Assembly (NCBI GenBank): GCA_934045905.1
Contig: OW203762.1
Span: 56,507,411 to 56,571,410, forward strand
Source of the DNA: Leuctra nigra
Taxonomy: Eukaryota > Arthropoda > Insecta > Plecoptera > Leuctridae
Direction: 5' to 3'
DNA: 64,000 nucleotides
Within the stretch, counting starts at the first letter, position 1; each line of letters begins with the position of its first letter. The position numbers were made by a program, and so were the translations under genes. This document shows, piece by piece, positions 1-11,600 of this stretch. The notes under the pieces were generated by a model. The model saw nothing but the letters and a program-made list of their open reading frames with translations, was not told where the DNA came from and made no database searches.

Positions 1-235
1 TGAAACGTGAAAATAGCATCTAAACACTCTGGTATAGCAAATCAGATTCATGTGGCAGTGGAAAAACATTCATTACGATACTTCATATCTGACAACTGTT
101 ATTAAAAATGTCAATAAGTGCAACTGATTGGGATGAAAATGTGTAAAAAGAGACATTGTTGGTCTTAATGATCATGCAAAATATGAGTTTAATCAGATTT
201 ATCGAAGACCATTTTCATTTTTCAACCTATCAGGA
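1..235. repeat. Dispersed repeat, copy 1 (partner at 21530-21980)
   Basis: This stretch is clearly similar to 21530-21980 over its whole length (shared blocks include AAAATAGCATCTAA near the start and AAAATGTCAATAAGTGCAA in the middle). Copy 2 contains a 216-bp terminal-inverted-repeat insertion (21559-21774) that is absent here, so this copy shows the empty site. No coding potential is seen. Confidence 0.7.
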
Positions 236-240
236 GATAT

Positions 241-470
241 TTATTTAAATTTTAACCAATGAATGGATTTGAAAAAATAGGGTCTGCAAGGAGAAAAGGT
301 TGTCTCTGCGTCATGTGTGCAACATTTCAGATCGATCGGTGAAACGGTGCGACTTCTATTGCTCCAGGTAGCAGCCAAATAAAAAAAATAAAAAAAGGTC
401 CGTGTCAAAAGAGTCAAAAGGAGTCGCTCGCTCAACTACTTGGTTTTATCGCATCGCATTTTTTTACTGA
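241..470. repeat. Dispersed repeat with 'aatttcagatcgat' signature
   Basis: Contains a segment (fragment of the type ACATTTCAGATCGATCGGTG) followed by a GAGTCGCTCGCTCAAC tail. The same pairing, a CAAAATTTCAGATCGATTGG-like stretch followed about 100 bp later by an ACGCTCGCT tail, occurs around 18350-18560, 23250-23390 and 31190-31500. This marks a dispersed non-coding repeat family. I cannot name the family. Confidence 0.5.
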
Positions 471-539
471 CCTGATCTTCTCACTTTGTACGTCAGAGAA
501 TTCTACGCTTGCTGTCCGTTCGGGCGCATGTATCCCTAG

Positions 540-1060
540 GTAGAACCCCCATAACCTCAATGTTTCCGATTTACTTGAAATTTTGGTGACTTATTAATAA
601 TCATGCAATACACAATCCATGAAAAAATGAAACACTTCTCGTGTCCAGTTTCTGAGATAAATTGATTTGTCTCCCCCATGTTATCTTATGGCTGAAAAAG
701 AAAATAGTGTCATTTTTAGGCTAAAATGAAGATCTATTTTTTTTGTCTCGATAGATTTGAGCAAAAAACTTTTTTTATGGTTGACATATGGACATACTAT
801 CAGGAAAAAAATTGAAAACAATACCAACGTGTGCTATTTTAAAAGTTATATACCAAATTCGAAATGATTTTCCTATACCTCCCATGTTAAAGTTTTGTTC
901 ATCCTCTGATAACATAAAATTGAAAACTCATTGTTGGACTGGAGTTGCAAACTACAGAACATTAAATGAGTATTTTGTACTTAAATATAGTTGAAATGTA
1001 GGAAAACGTTTTTTGAACTTGTAATTTCAAGAATATTTTTTTTTGTATATGTCGATCGAT
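540..1060 (+). repeat. Dispersed repeat, inverted partner at 58240-58740
   Basis: About 500 bp match the reverse complement of 58240-58740, including the block CTCGTGTC-AGTTTCTGAGATAA and CCTATACCTCCCATGTTAAAG. A 68-residue open frame (788-994) is also mostly open in the partner (58275-58517), but the differences between copies include many first- and second-position changes, so coding is not supported. Confidence 0.65.
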
Positions 1061-1099
1061 TGCTCCCCCTTAATCGTAAACTTATTTTTTGCCATTTTG

Positions 1100-1900
1100 A
1101 CCTCTTGAAGTTTCGATCCCTGCCATGGCCGTAAGTGTAGATCTATGGCTACACAAATCCCTAATTTCTCCAATTTCTGCCAGGCATTTGGGCATAACAT
1201 ACAAATAAAAGGTTTATTATGACTTGATTGCTATGGCAATAACCAATGACATTTCTAGAATACCCAACTTTTAAACTTAGCATCTGATTTAACAGAGCAT
1301 TGGAACACCAGCCCTTAGCCGTTGAGACCATCATCATGGTTGATATTTTACTCCTCTCCATCCCATCAAAAGTAATTCCTCACTTTGAGCGTCATATGTA
1401 GTTGTTTCTTGTACGACTAATGGTCAGTCTTGCAATACTCGGCTAAGTTTGCTCTGCTAGGTACTCGGCACTTCTAACAAATATTGAGAACATACTAACG
1501 TAAACAAGATGTTTTGCCCAAGCTCCAGGTAAATGTAAAATTTCCCCCTTTCTTATCTTTTGAGTCAATTTCGGAAAAAATATTGTAGTATATATACTAC
1601 CATCGTAGCCCGTTGCCCATCAGTCATCACCTGTAATGCCATTCATTGTGACCTGTTATTGCGACATTACATTGCACAGAACATTGTACTCGTTACAAAT
1701 GGAAGTTTTATTCAATGAAACATTTTATTTGGGTTGAATTTAATCAGTGCGGACATCCTGCAGCGAAGTCAATATGATGACGATAACATTCTTTATGAAA
1801 TCATATTATTTGTGTGCTTGGGGTAGCAATTTCATTGCTTTAATAAGCGAACCTTTATCAGATACTAAGTACCATTGCAATCTCCTAATGAAATACTACT
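1100..1900. other. Intergenic, nothing recognised
   Basis: AT-rich sequence upstream of the RASEF-like gene. No open frame, RNA gene or terminal-inverted-repeat element could be supported here. Confidence 0.5.
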
Positions 1901-1904
1901 CTGA

Positions 1905-2049
1905 ATGATTGGCACGGGTTTGTAATGACACGCCAGCTGTTGCGCGTGCGATGTCCTTGTGTTGTGACGTCAGTGCAGGTGTAGGCAATGTGTTGTCAGT
2001 CAGTGTCAACACACAGGCTGCTCACCACACCAAGTCACTCCACACAGAA
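1905..2049 (+). other. Candidate non-coding first exon of the RASEF-like gene
   Basis: A locally GC-rich, CpG-containing stretch ending in CACACAGAA followed by a strong splice donor GTAAGTAGG at 2050. The first coding exon begins near a candidate acceptor (TTGTTAAG just before the ATG at 2654). This suggests a 5' untranslated exon and a promoter around 1.8-1.9 kb. No TATA box is visible. It rests on splice-site reading only. Confidence 0.35.
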
Positions 2050-2653
2050 GTAAGTAGGTGGAGGAAAACACAGATAAATACATTCATTTGATCTAACTAG
2101 CGTATCGCACAAAATAGAGTTACCGAATTTTATTTTAATGCACTGATGGACCGAAACTTTCAATAAACAAGATTTTCTGTCCGGCACATTCGTGTTGCAG
2201 ATGAAAGCTGTTTTATACTTTGATCAAATTCTGTACATTTCATTGTAGATATTTCGAGCCTTTTCCTTCTACTATTGATGATGCAGGTATGAAAGAATAA
2301 TATTGCTCGAAATCTAAAACTGTGACTATTTATATAAATGAAATTTAAATTCAATTCTATACTATATTTTTTCAATAACTATTCTAACTGTATATTCAAT
2401 AACAGTCTTTTAACAACCAATAATAACATAGAGACTTATTATATCTCTACCTCAGAGGTAGTTAATCCTCATTCTTGAGGTCAACTCAAAACCAGTTTAG
2501 ATAATACAATTCCATAGCTTATTTTGACTTCAGTCAAATTGCAATGGATAGGTAGAGCTCGATTCCGCAAAGTCAAACGTCCAGGAAATGGACATCGTGT
2601 CTTCTACATCTGAGATACAGATATAAGTGAGGACTAACTAACAACTTGTTAAG

Positions 2654-5600
2654 ATGTCGGAGCACCACCTGGCGCAGTTGTTCGGTTCTTGCGACCGCTC
2701 GGGCAAGGGACGTATCGGTCCCCGCGAGTTCCAAGAGCTCTGCGCCGAGTACAACATCAGCCCCTCGGACTCCGAGACAATCTTCCGCGACCTGGACCGC
2801 GACGGCAAGGGCCAGGTGACGTACGACGACTTCGCGTGGGGCTTCAGAGACTTCCTGTCTCCCGGCGCGCGGCGCCTTTCAATGCAGTTCGCTCGCGCCG
2901 CGCTGGACCCCCCGGGCATCGAACCCGCGTGGAACAAACTCGTCGCAGAGCTCGGCGAGGTCTTGCCGGACAAATGTCATCTGACCACGAGGTGGGTGGA
3001 ACTGTCAGTGTTGCTCGGCGAGGTCTTGCCGGACAAATGTCATCTGACCACGAGGTGGGTGGAACTGTCAGTGTTGGTCGGCGAGGTCTTGCCGGACAAA
3101 TGTCATCTGACCACGAGGTGGGTGGAACTGTCAGTATTGCTCGGCGAGGTCTTGCCGGACAAATGTCATCTGACCACGAGGTGGGTGGAACTGTCAGTGT
3201 TGCTCGGCGAGGTCTTGCCGGACAAATGTCATCTGGCCACGAGGTGGGTGGAACTGTCAGTGTTGCTCGGCGAGATCTTGCCGGACAAATGTCATCTGAC
3301 CACGAGGTGGGTGGAACTGTCAGTGTTGCTCGGCGAGGTCTTGCCGGACAAATGTCATCTGACCACGAGGTGGGTGGAACTGTCAGTGTTGGTCGGCGAG
3401 GTCTTGCCGGACAAATGTCATCTGACCACGAGGTGGGTGGAACTGTCAGTGTTGCTCGGCGAGGTCTTGCCGGACAAATGTCATCTGACCACGAGGTGGG
3501 TGGAACTGTCAGTGTTGGTCGGCGAGGTCTTGCCGGACAAATGTCATCTGACCACGAGGTGGGTGGAACTGTCAGTGTTGCTCGGCGAGGTATTGCCGGA
3601 CAAATGTCATCTGGCCACGAGGTGGGTGGAACTGTCAGTGTTGCTCGGCGAGGTCTTGCCGGACAAATGTCATCTGACCACGAGGTGGGTGGAACTGTCA
3701 GTGTTGCTCGGCGAGGTCTTGCCGGACAAATGTCATCTGACCACGAGGTGGGTGGAACTGTCAGTGTTGCTCGGCGAGGTCTTGCCGGACAAATGTCATC
3801 TGGCCACAAGGTGGGTGGAACTGTCAGTGTTGCTCGGCGAGGTCTTGCCGGACAAATGTCATCTGACCACGAGGTGGGTGGAACTGTCAGTGTTGCTCGG
3901 CGAGGTCTTGCCGGACAAATGTCATCTGACCACGAGGTGGGTGGAACTGTCAGTGTTGCTCGGCGAGGTCTTGCCGGACAAATGTCATCTGACCACGAGG
4001 TGGGTGGAACTGTCAGTGTTGCTCGGCGAGGTCTTGCCGGACAAATGTCATCTGACCACGAGGTGGGTGGAACTGTCAGTGTTGCTCGGCGAGGTCTTGC
4101 CGGACAAATGTCATCTGACCACGAGGTGGGTGGAACTGTCAGTGTTGCTCGGCGAGGTCTTGCCGGACAAATGTCATCTGACCACGAGGTGGGTGGAACT
4201 GTCAGTGTTGCTCGGCGAGGTCTTGCCGGACAAATGTCATCTGGCCACGAGGTGGGTGGAACTGTCAGTGTTGCTCGGCGAGGTCTTGCCGGACAAATGT
4301 CATCTGACCACGAGGTGGGTGGAACTGTCAGTGTTGCTCGGCGAGGTCTTGCCGGACAAATGTCATCTGACCACGAGGTGGGTGGAACTGTCAGTGTTGC
4401 TCGGCGAGGTCTTGCCGGACAAATGTCATCTGACCACGAGGTGGGTGGAACTGTCAGTGTTGCTCGGCGAGGTCTTGCCGGACAAATGTCATCTGACCAC
4501 GAGGTGGGTGGAACTGTCAGTGTTGCTCGGCGAGGTCTTACCGGACAAATGTCATCTGACCACGAGGTGGGTGGAACTGTCAGTGTTGCTCGGCGAGGTC
4601 TTGCCGGACAAATGTCATCTGACCACGAGGTGTGTGGAACTGTCAGTGTTGCTCGGCGAGGTCTTGCCGGACAAATGTCATCTGACCACGAGGTGGGTGG
4701 AACTGTCAGTGTTGCTCGGCGAGGTCTTGCCGGACAAATGTCATCTGACCACGAGGTGGGTGGAACTGTCAGTGTTGCTCGGCGAGGTCTTGCCGGACAA
4801 ATGTCATCTGACCACGAGGTGGGTGGAACAGCCAGTGTTGCTCGGCGAGGTCTTGCCGGACAAATGTCATCTGGCCACGAGGTGGGTGGAACTGTCAGTG
4901 TTGCTCGGCGAGGTCTTGCCGGACAAATGTCATCTGACCACGAGGTGGGTGGAACTGTCAGTGTTGCTCGGCGAGGTCTTGCCGGACAAATGTCATCTGA
5001 CCACGAGGTGGGTGGAACTGTCAGTGTTGCTCGGCGAGGTCTTGCCGGACAAATGTCATCTGACCACGAGGTGGGTGGAACTGTCAGTGTTGCTCGGCGA
5101 GGTCTTGCCGGACAAATGTCATCTGACCACGAGGTGGGTGGAACTGTCAGTGTTGCTCGGCGAGGTCTTGCCGGACAAATGTCATCTGACCACGAGGTGG
5201 GTGGAACTGTCAGTGTTGCTCGGCGTGGTCTTGCCGGACAAATGTCATCTGGCCACGAGGTGGGTGGAACTGTCAGTGTTGCTCGGCGAGGTCTTGCCGG
5301 ACAAATGTCATCTGACCACGAGGTGGGTGGAACTGTCAGTGTTGCTCGGCGAGGTCTTGCCGGACAAATGTCATCTGACCACGAGGTGGGTGGAACTGTC
5401 AGTGTTGCTCGGCGAGGTCTTGCCGGACAAATGTCATCTGACCACGAGGTGGGTGGAACTGTCAGTGTTGCTCGGCGTGGTCTTGCCGGACAAATGTCAT
5501 CTGGCCACGAGGTGGGTGGAACTGTCAGTGTTGCTCGGCGAGGTCTTGCCGGACAAATGTCATCTGACCACGAGGTGGGTGGAACTGTCAGTGTTGCTCG

Positions 5601-8600
5601 GCGAGGTCTTGCCGGACAAATGTCATCTGACCACGAGGTGGGTGGAACTGTCAGTGTTGCTCGGCGAGGTCTTGCCGGACAAATGTCATCTGACCACGAG
5701 GTGGGTGGAACTGTCAGTGTTGCTCGGCGAGGTCTTGCCGGACAAATGTCATCTGACCACGAGGTGGGTGGAACTGTCAGTGTTGCTCGGCGAGGTCTTG
5801 CCGGACAAATGTCATCTGACCACGAGGTGGGTGGAACTGTCAGTGTTGGTCGGCGAGGTCTTGCCGGACAAATGTCATCTGACCACGAGGTGGGTGGAAC
5901 TGTCAGTGTTGCTCGGCGAGGTCTTGCCGGACAAATGTCATCTGACCACGAGGTGGGTGGAACTGTCAGTGTTGGTCGGCGAGGTCTTGCCGGACAAATG
6001 TCATCTGACCACGAGGTGGGTGGAACTGTCAGTGTTGCTCGGCGAGGTCTTGCCGGACAAATGTCATCTGGCCACGAGGTGGGTGGAACTGTCAGTGTTG
6101 CTCGGCGAGGTCTTGCCGGACAAATGTCATCTGACCACGAGGTGGGTGGAACTGTCAGTGTTGCTCGGCGAGGTCTTGCCGGACAAATGTCATCTGACCA
6201 CGAGGTGGGTGGAACTGTCAGTGTTGCTCGGCGAGGTCTTGCCGGACAAATGTCATCTGGCCACGAGGTGGGTGGAACTGTCAGTGTTGCTCGGCGAGGT
6301 CTTGCCGGACAAATGTCATCTGACCACGAGGTGGGTGGAACTGTCAGTGTTGCTCGGCGAGGTCTTGCCGGACAAATGTCATCTGACCACGAGGTGGGTG
6401 GAACTGTCAGTGTTGCTCGGCGAGGTCTTGCCGGACAAATGTCATCTGACCACGAGGTGGGTGGAACTGTCAGTGTTGCTCGGCGAGGTCTTGCCGGACA
6501 AATGTCATCTGACCACGAGGTGGGTGGAACTGTCAGTGTTGGTCGGCGAGGTCTTGCCGGACAAATGTCATCTGACCACGAGGTGGGTGGAACTGTCAGT
6601 GTTGCTCGGCGAGGTCTTGCCGGACAAATGTCATCTGACCACGAGGTGGGTGGAACTGTCAGTGTTGCTCGGCGAGGTCTTGCCGGACAAATGTCATCTG
6701 ACCACGAGGTGGGTGGAACTGTCAGTGTTGCTCGGCGAGGTCTTGCCGGACAAATGTCATCTGACCACGAGGTGGGTGGAACTGTCAGTGTTGCTCGGCG
6801 AGGTCTTGCCGGACAAATGTCATCTGACCACGAGGTGGGTGGAACTGTCAGTGTTGCTCGGCGAGGTCTTGCCGGACAAATGTCATCTGGCCACGAGGTG
6901 GGTGGAACTGTCAGTGTTGCTCGGCGAGGTCTTGCCGGACAAATGTCATCTGACCACGAGGTGGGTGGAACTGTCAGTGTTGCTCGGCGAGGTCTTGCCG
7001 GACAAATGTCATCTGACCACGAGGTGGGTGGAACTGTCAGTGTTGCTCGGCGAGGTCTTGCCGGACAAATGTCATCTGACCACGAGGTGGGTGGAACTGT
7101 CAGTGTTGCTCGGCGAGGTCTTGCCGGACAAATGTCATCTGACCACGAGGTGGGTGGAACTGTCAGTGTTGCTCGGCGAGGTCTTGCCGGACAAATGTCA
7201 TCTGACCACGAGGTGGGTGGAACTGTCAGTGTTGCTCGGCGAGGTCTTGCCGGACAAATGTCATCTGACCACGAGGTGGGTGGAACTGTCAGTGTTGCTC
7301 GGCGAGGTCTTGCCGGACAAATGTCATCTGACCACGAGGTGGGTGGAACTGTCAGTGTTGCTCGGCGAGGTCTTGCCGGACAAATGTCATCTGGCCACGA
7401 GGTGGGTGGAACTGTCAGTGTTGCTCGGCGAGGTCTTGCCGGACAAATGTCATCTGACCACGAGGTGGGTGGAACTGTCAGTGTTGCTCGGCGAGGTCTT
7501 GCCGGACAAATGTCATCTGACCACGAGGTGGGTGGAACTGTCAGTGTTGCTCGGCGAGGTCTTGCCGGACAAATGTCATCTGACCACGAGGTGGGTGGAA
7601 CTGTCAGTGTTGCTCGTCGAGGTCTTGCCGGACAAATGTCATCTGACCACGAGGTGGGTGGAACTGTCAGTGTTGCTCGGCGAGGTCTTGCCGGACAAAT
7701 GTCATCTGACCACGAGGTGGGTGGAACTGTCAGTGTTGCTCGGCGAGGTCTTGCCGGACAAATGTCATCTGACCACGAGGTGGGTGGAACTGTCAGTGTT
7801 GGTCGGCGAGGTCTTGCCGGACAAATGTCATCTGGCCACGAGGTGGGTGGAACTGTCAGTGTTGCTGGGCGAGGTCTTGCCGGACAAATGTCATCTGACC
7901 ACGAGGTGGGTGGAACTGTCAGTGTTGCTCGGCGAGGTCTTGCCGGACAAATCTCATCTGACCACGAGGTGGGTGGAACTGTCAGTGTTGCTCGGCGAGG
8001 TCTTGCCGGACAAATGTCATCTGACCACGAGGTGGGTGGAACTGCCAGTGTTGCTCGGCGAGGTCTTGCCGGACAAATGTCATCTGGCCACGAGGTGGGT
8101 GGAACTGTCAGTGTTGCTCGGCGAGGTCTTGCCGGACAAATGTCATCTGACCACGAGGTGGGTGGAACTGTCAGTGTTGCTCGGCGAGGTCTTGCCGGAC
8201 AAATGTCATCTGACCACGAGGTGGGTGGAACTGTCAGTGTTGCTCGGCGAGGTCTTGCCGGACAAATGTCATCTGACCACGAGGTGGGTGGAACTGTCAG
8301 TGTTGCTCGGCGAGGTCTTGCCGGACAAATGTCATCTGACCACGAGGTGGGTGGAACTGTCAGTGTTGCTCGGCGAGGTCTTGCCGGACAAATGTCATCT
8401 GACCACGAGGTGGGTGGAACTGTCAGTGTTGCTCGGCGAGGTCTTGCCGGACAAAGGTCATCTGACCACGAGGTGGGTGGAACTGTCAGTGTTGCTCGGC
8501 GAGGTCTTGCCGGACAAATGTCATCTGACCACGAGGTGGGTGGAACTGTCAGTGTTGCTCGGCGAGGTCTTGCCGGACAAATGTCATCTGACCACGAGGT

Positions 8601-11600
8601 GGGTGGAACTGTCAGTGTTGCTCGGCGAGGTCTTGCCGGACAAATGTCATCTGACCACGAGGTGGGTGGAACTGTCAGTGTTGCTCGGCGAGGTCTTGCC
8701 GGACAAATGTCATCTGACCACGAGGTGGGTGGAACTGTCAGTGTTGCTCGGCGAGGTCTTGCCGGACAAATGTCATCTGACCACGAGGTGGGTGGAACTG
8801 TCAGTGTTGGTCGGCGAGGTCTTGCCGGACAAATGTCATCTGGCCACGAGGTGGGTGGAACTGTCAGTGTTGCTCGGCGAGGTCTTGCCGGACAAATGTC
8901 ATCTGACCACGAGGTGGGTGGAACTGTCAGTGTTGGTCTATACAAGATGTAAATGATAGTTGTTTTGTAATGGAAAATAGCCGACAATTTATTTTACAAT
9001 AACAAAAACGACTAGTATCATCGAAAATCATAGTCAATTCCTACACGTTAAATAGGCTGGTGGAACAGAAAATCAATTTACCACATAATTACAGCATTTC
9101 ATAACGGCGATGATAGAAAATATAGTATCTACCTATCTGTAAATGTCGTATTTTTTCACACATATTCATTCTTGAACATATTCATCCGTTTAGTAAGGTG
9201 CTTATGTGAGTGTTAACATAAAGCTTAGACTAACCAAGTCTAAGCATAAAGTAGGTAAGGTGTAAGCAACGAGAAGGTACAATTTTTGGATAGACGTTAG
9301 CTCAAAATATTGATTACCTGTTGCGGTTCTAATGTTAAAGATGTGTTTTCTATTGCCAAAAGTAAATGTATGATATTATATTGTGGCCATGACAGAAGGT
9401 CGGATTTACCATAATAAAATGATAAGATGCGGAATCGAGTTTAAACTAGGCAAAGGACTTGAGCGCCTATCTTCCAGCAGTCCTTGGCCCGCTTTCCAGT
9501 GATAACATAACACTTCGTAGCACGCCGGTGTAGTGTTATATGACGTCACAGAGATGCGCCCGCACCTTGAGCAGGGACATGAGGGCGATGGCGGAAGACG
9601 ATTCAGTTTGATAGTGATAGTACGAGGCCTATTCGAGAACGTATTCCCAATTCCATTCTGATGGAATCCGGTCACGGCCTTAAGGATTAACATTGCATGG
9701 AATCGAATTCCATCAGAATTTTGGTAACTTAAAAGTTCTAGAATAGGGCCCCTGGGGCCGTATTCTAGACATATTATGTAATAATGTTTTCAAGAAGTAA
9801 TTTAGGAAACATATCCGAAACAGTTGCAATGAACTCAATTACCAAGAGAACAATATAAATACCACGAATCAAAGTTTTAAAATTATCATTTATCAAGTTT
9901 TCAATAACGCTTCAAATGAGTAGGAAATAATATCTGACTGATAATTGGGAATTGCGATGTGAAAATCATCCGTTCTAACCGGGGCTCGAACCCGTGACTT
10001 CTCGCTGGCCGGGATTGTGACTGATTGCATCATCCCTTCTTATCATCCTGACTCCACTGGAAATTCTCCAAGAAACTCAGTATCTGAAAATCTGATCATT
10101 GTCTTACCATTTACCAATAAACAAAAACACCAGGAATATTAATTGTTATAAACTATGGGCTTCTAAAACCCAAAATAAAAAAGTAATATCTTTATGCTTA
10201 TTTTGATGTTTGAAACTCGGAATGACTTGCGAGCGAACTCTGAACGTTTGATTCCAGCGGTCCGCAGCTCGCGGCGCTCCATCAGGAGATGAACAGGACC
10301 AGCGTAAGTCCTGCAACAATAAGCCAGTTGGAGGACGCGATTAGAGGCATTCTGCAGGACGTGCGCCTCGTGACCGAGAATAGTACAAAGATGGAGGACA
10401 TTCTTGCAAAGTAAGTGAGAACCATAGAGAACTCCGTTTACCTCCATGTGAAGGCTACATGTAGGATTAGATTAGATTAATAGGGTTTAGCGGCGCGTCA
10501 ACGACGAGGTTATATTGCGCACATTAATTATTTTACTATAAACTTTGTTGAATTAAGTGGAGGAAACTGGGGGGGGGGGGGGGGGGAGGGTTGACCTAAC
10601 GGGCCCGATCCGGGGGAGTCCAGCACTGGAGGGAAGGCCAGGCCGGAATGGGGACGGACCGGGGGGTGTAAGGATTCGGGCCGGCGGAACCCGATTTCAG
10701 GGGGATCACCATCTCGAGGGGGAAGGCCGGCCCGATGGGGACCGCAAAATCAAGGGAGGACATGGTTAGGCCAACCCTGGCTGCTCTTTGTCTGGACCTC
10801 ACCACTGACCTGTCCGGCATGGGTAGCCCTTACACATGAGCATATGCTCGCCGGCGTAGCTGCAATGGATCATTGGCCAACACAAACCCCACCACCGCGA
10901 TAAGGTGGCAGCCGTCAGTGGGGTACATGTAGGCTTTATGATGTAGGTAACAATATCTTTTAAAAATATAAAAAAAATACATTGCGGGATTTGTGCCCAT
11001 GATTTTACAGCCGACAAAATTAAACAGGATGTTGGTTGTTGTTTGTTGACGTTGACGTTGTCGTCACCGTTGCGTCAATTGTGGCCATACTTATTTCATG
11101 TTCACATTCTTGTTCCGTTCGTATAGCGTCGCCGTTACGTCATTTAGTTTATCTCACAAAACAAACCCGTGCCGTCTCCTTTTCTCACTTCAGGGAACGG
11201 GCAGCTCACCTGGCGCATCTGAAGAGCTTGGAAGTTGAGCTTGACTCCCAAGTGTCTCATGTAAAAGCTCAGGCCAGAGCTGAAGTTCTTGCTCAATGTG
11301 AGACGGAGAAAAAGACAATAACTTCCCGAATGAAGGACGAAATGAACGAATTGGAAACTCACTTGAAGCTGTTTCACAAACTCAACACGCTGTTGAGTCG
11401 CAACTCGTATCAGCAGGATCATCCCAAAGACACGGCAGACGACATTGTCTTCGAGAACCTGGAGCTAAAGAACACATTAGCAGATACGAAGACAAATTTG
11501 ACATTGGTTCAATCTGAGATGGCGATTCTGAAATCAGCGTACGAAGAGAAGTGCCGGCAGCTACACAGGTGATGTAAATGAAGAGTTTAGGAATATTTAT

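Noticed and set aside
2950..8937. CRISPR array
   Set aside because: Units are contiguous with no unique spacers, and the DNA is eukaryotic.
2654..8956. A 2100-codon ORF on + (and ~2050-2090-codon ORFs in another + frame and on -)
   Set aside because: They exist only because a 63-bp unit without stops repeats. The RASEF exon 1 phase, the donor in the first unit and the next exon at 10258 show that most of this is intron.
9955..10035. Functional tRNA gene
   Set aside because: Only the T-arm/B-box is convincing; no full cloverleaf.
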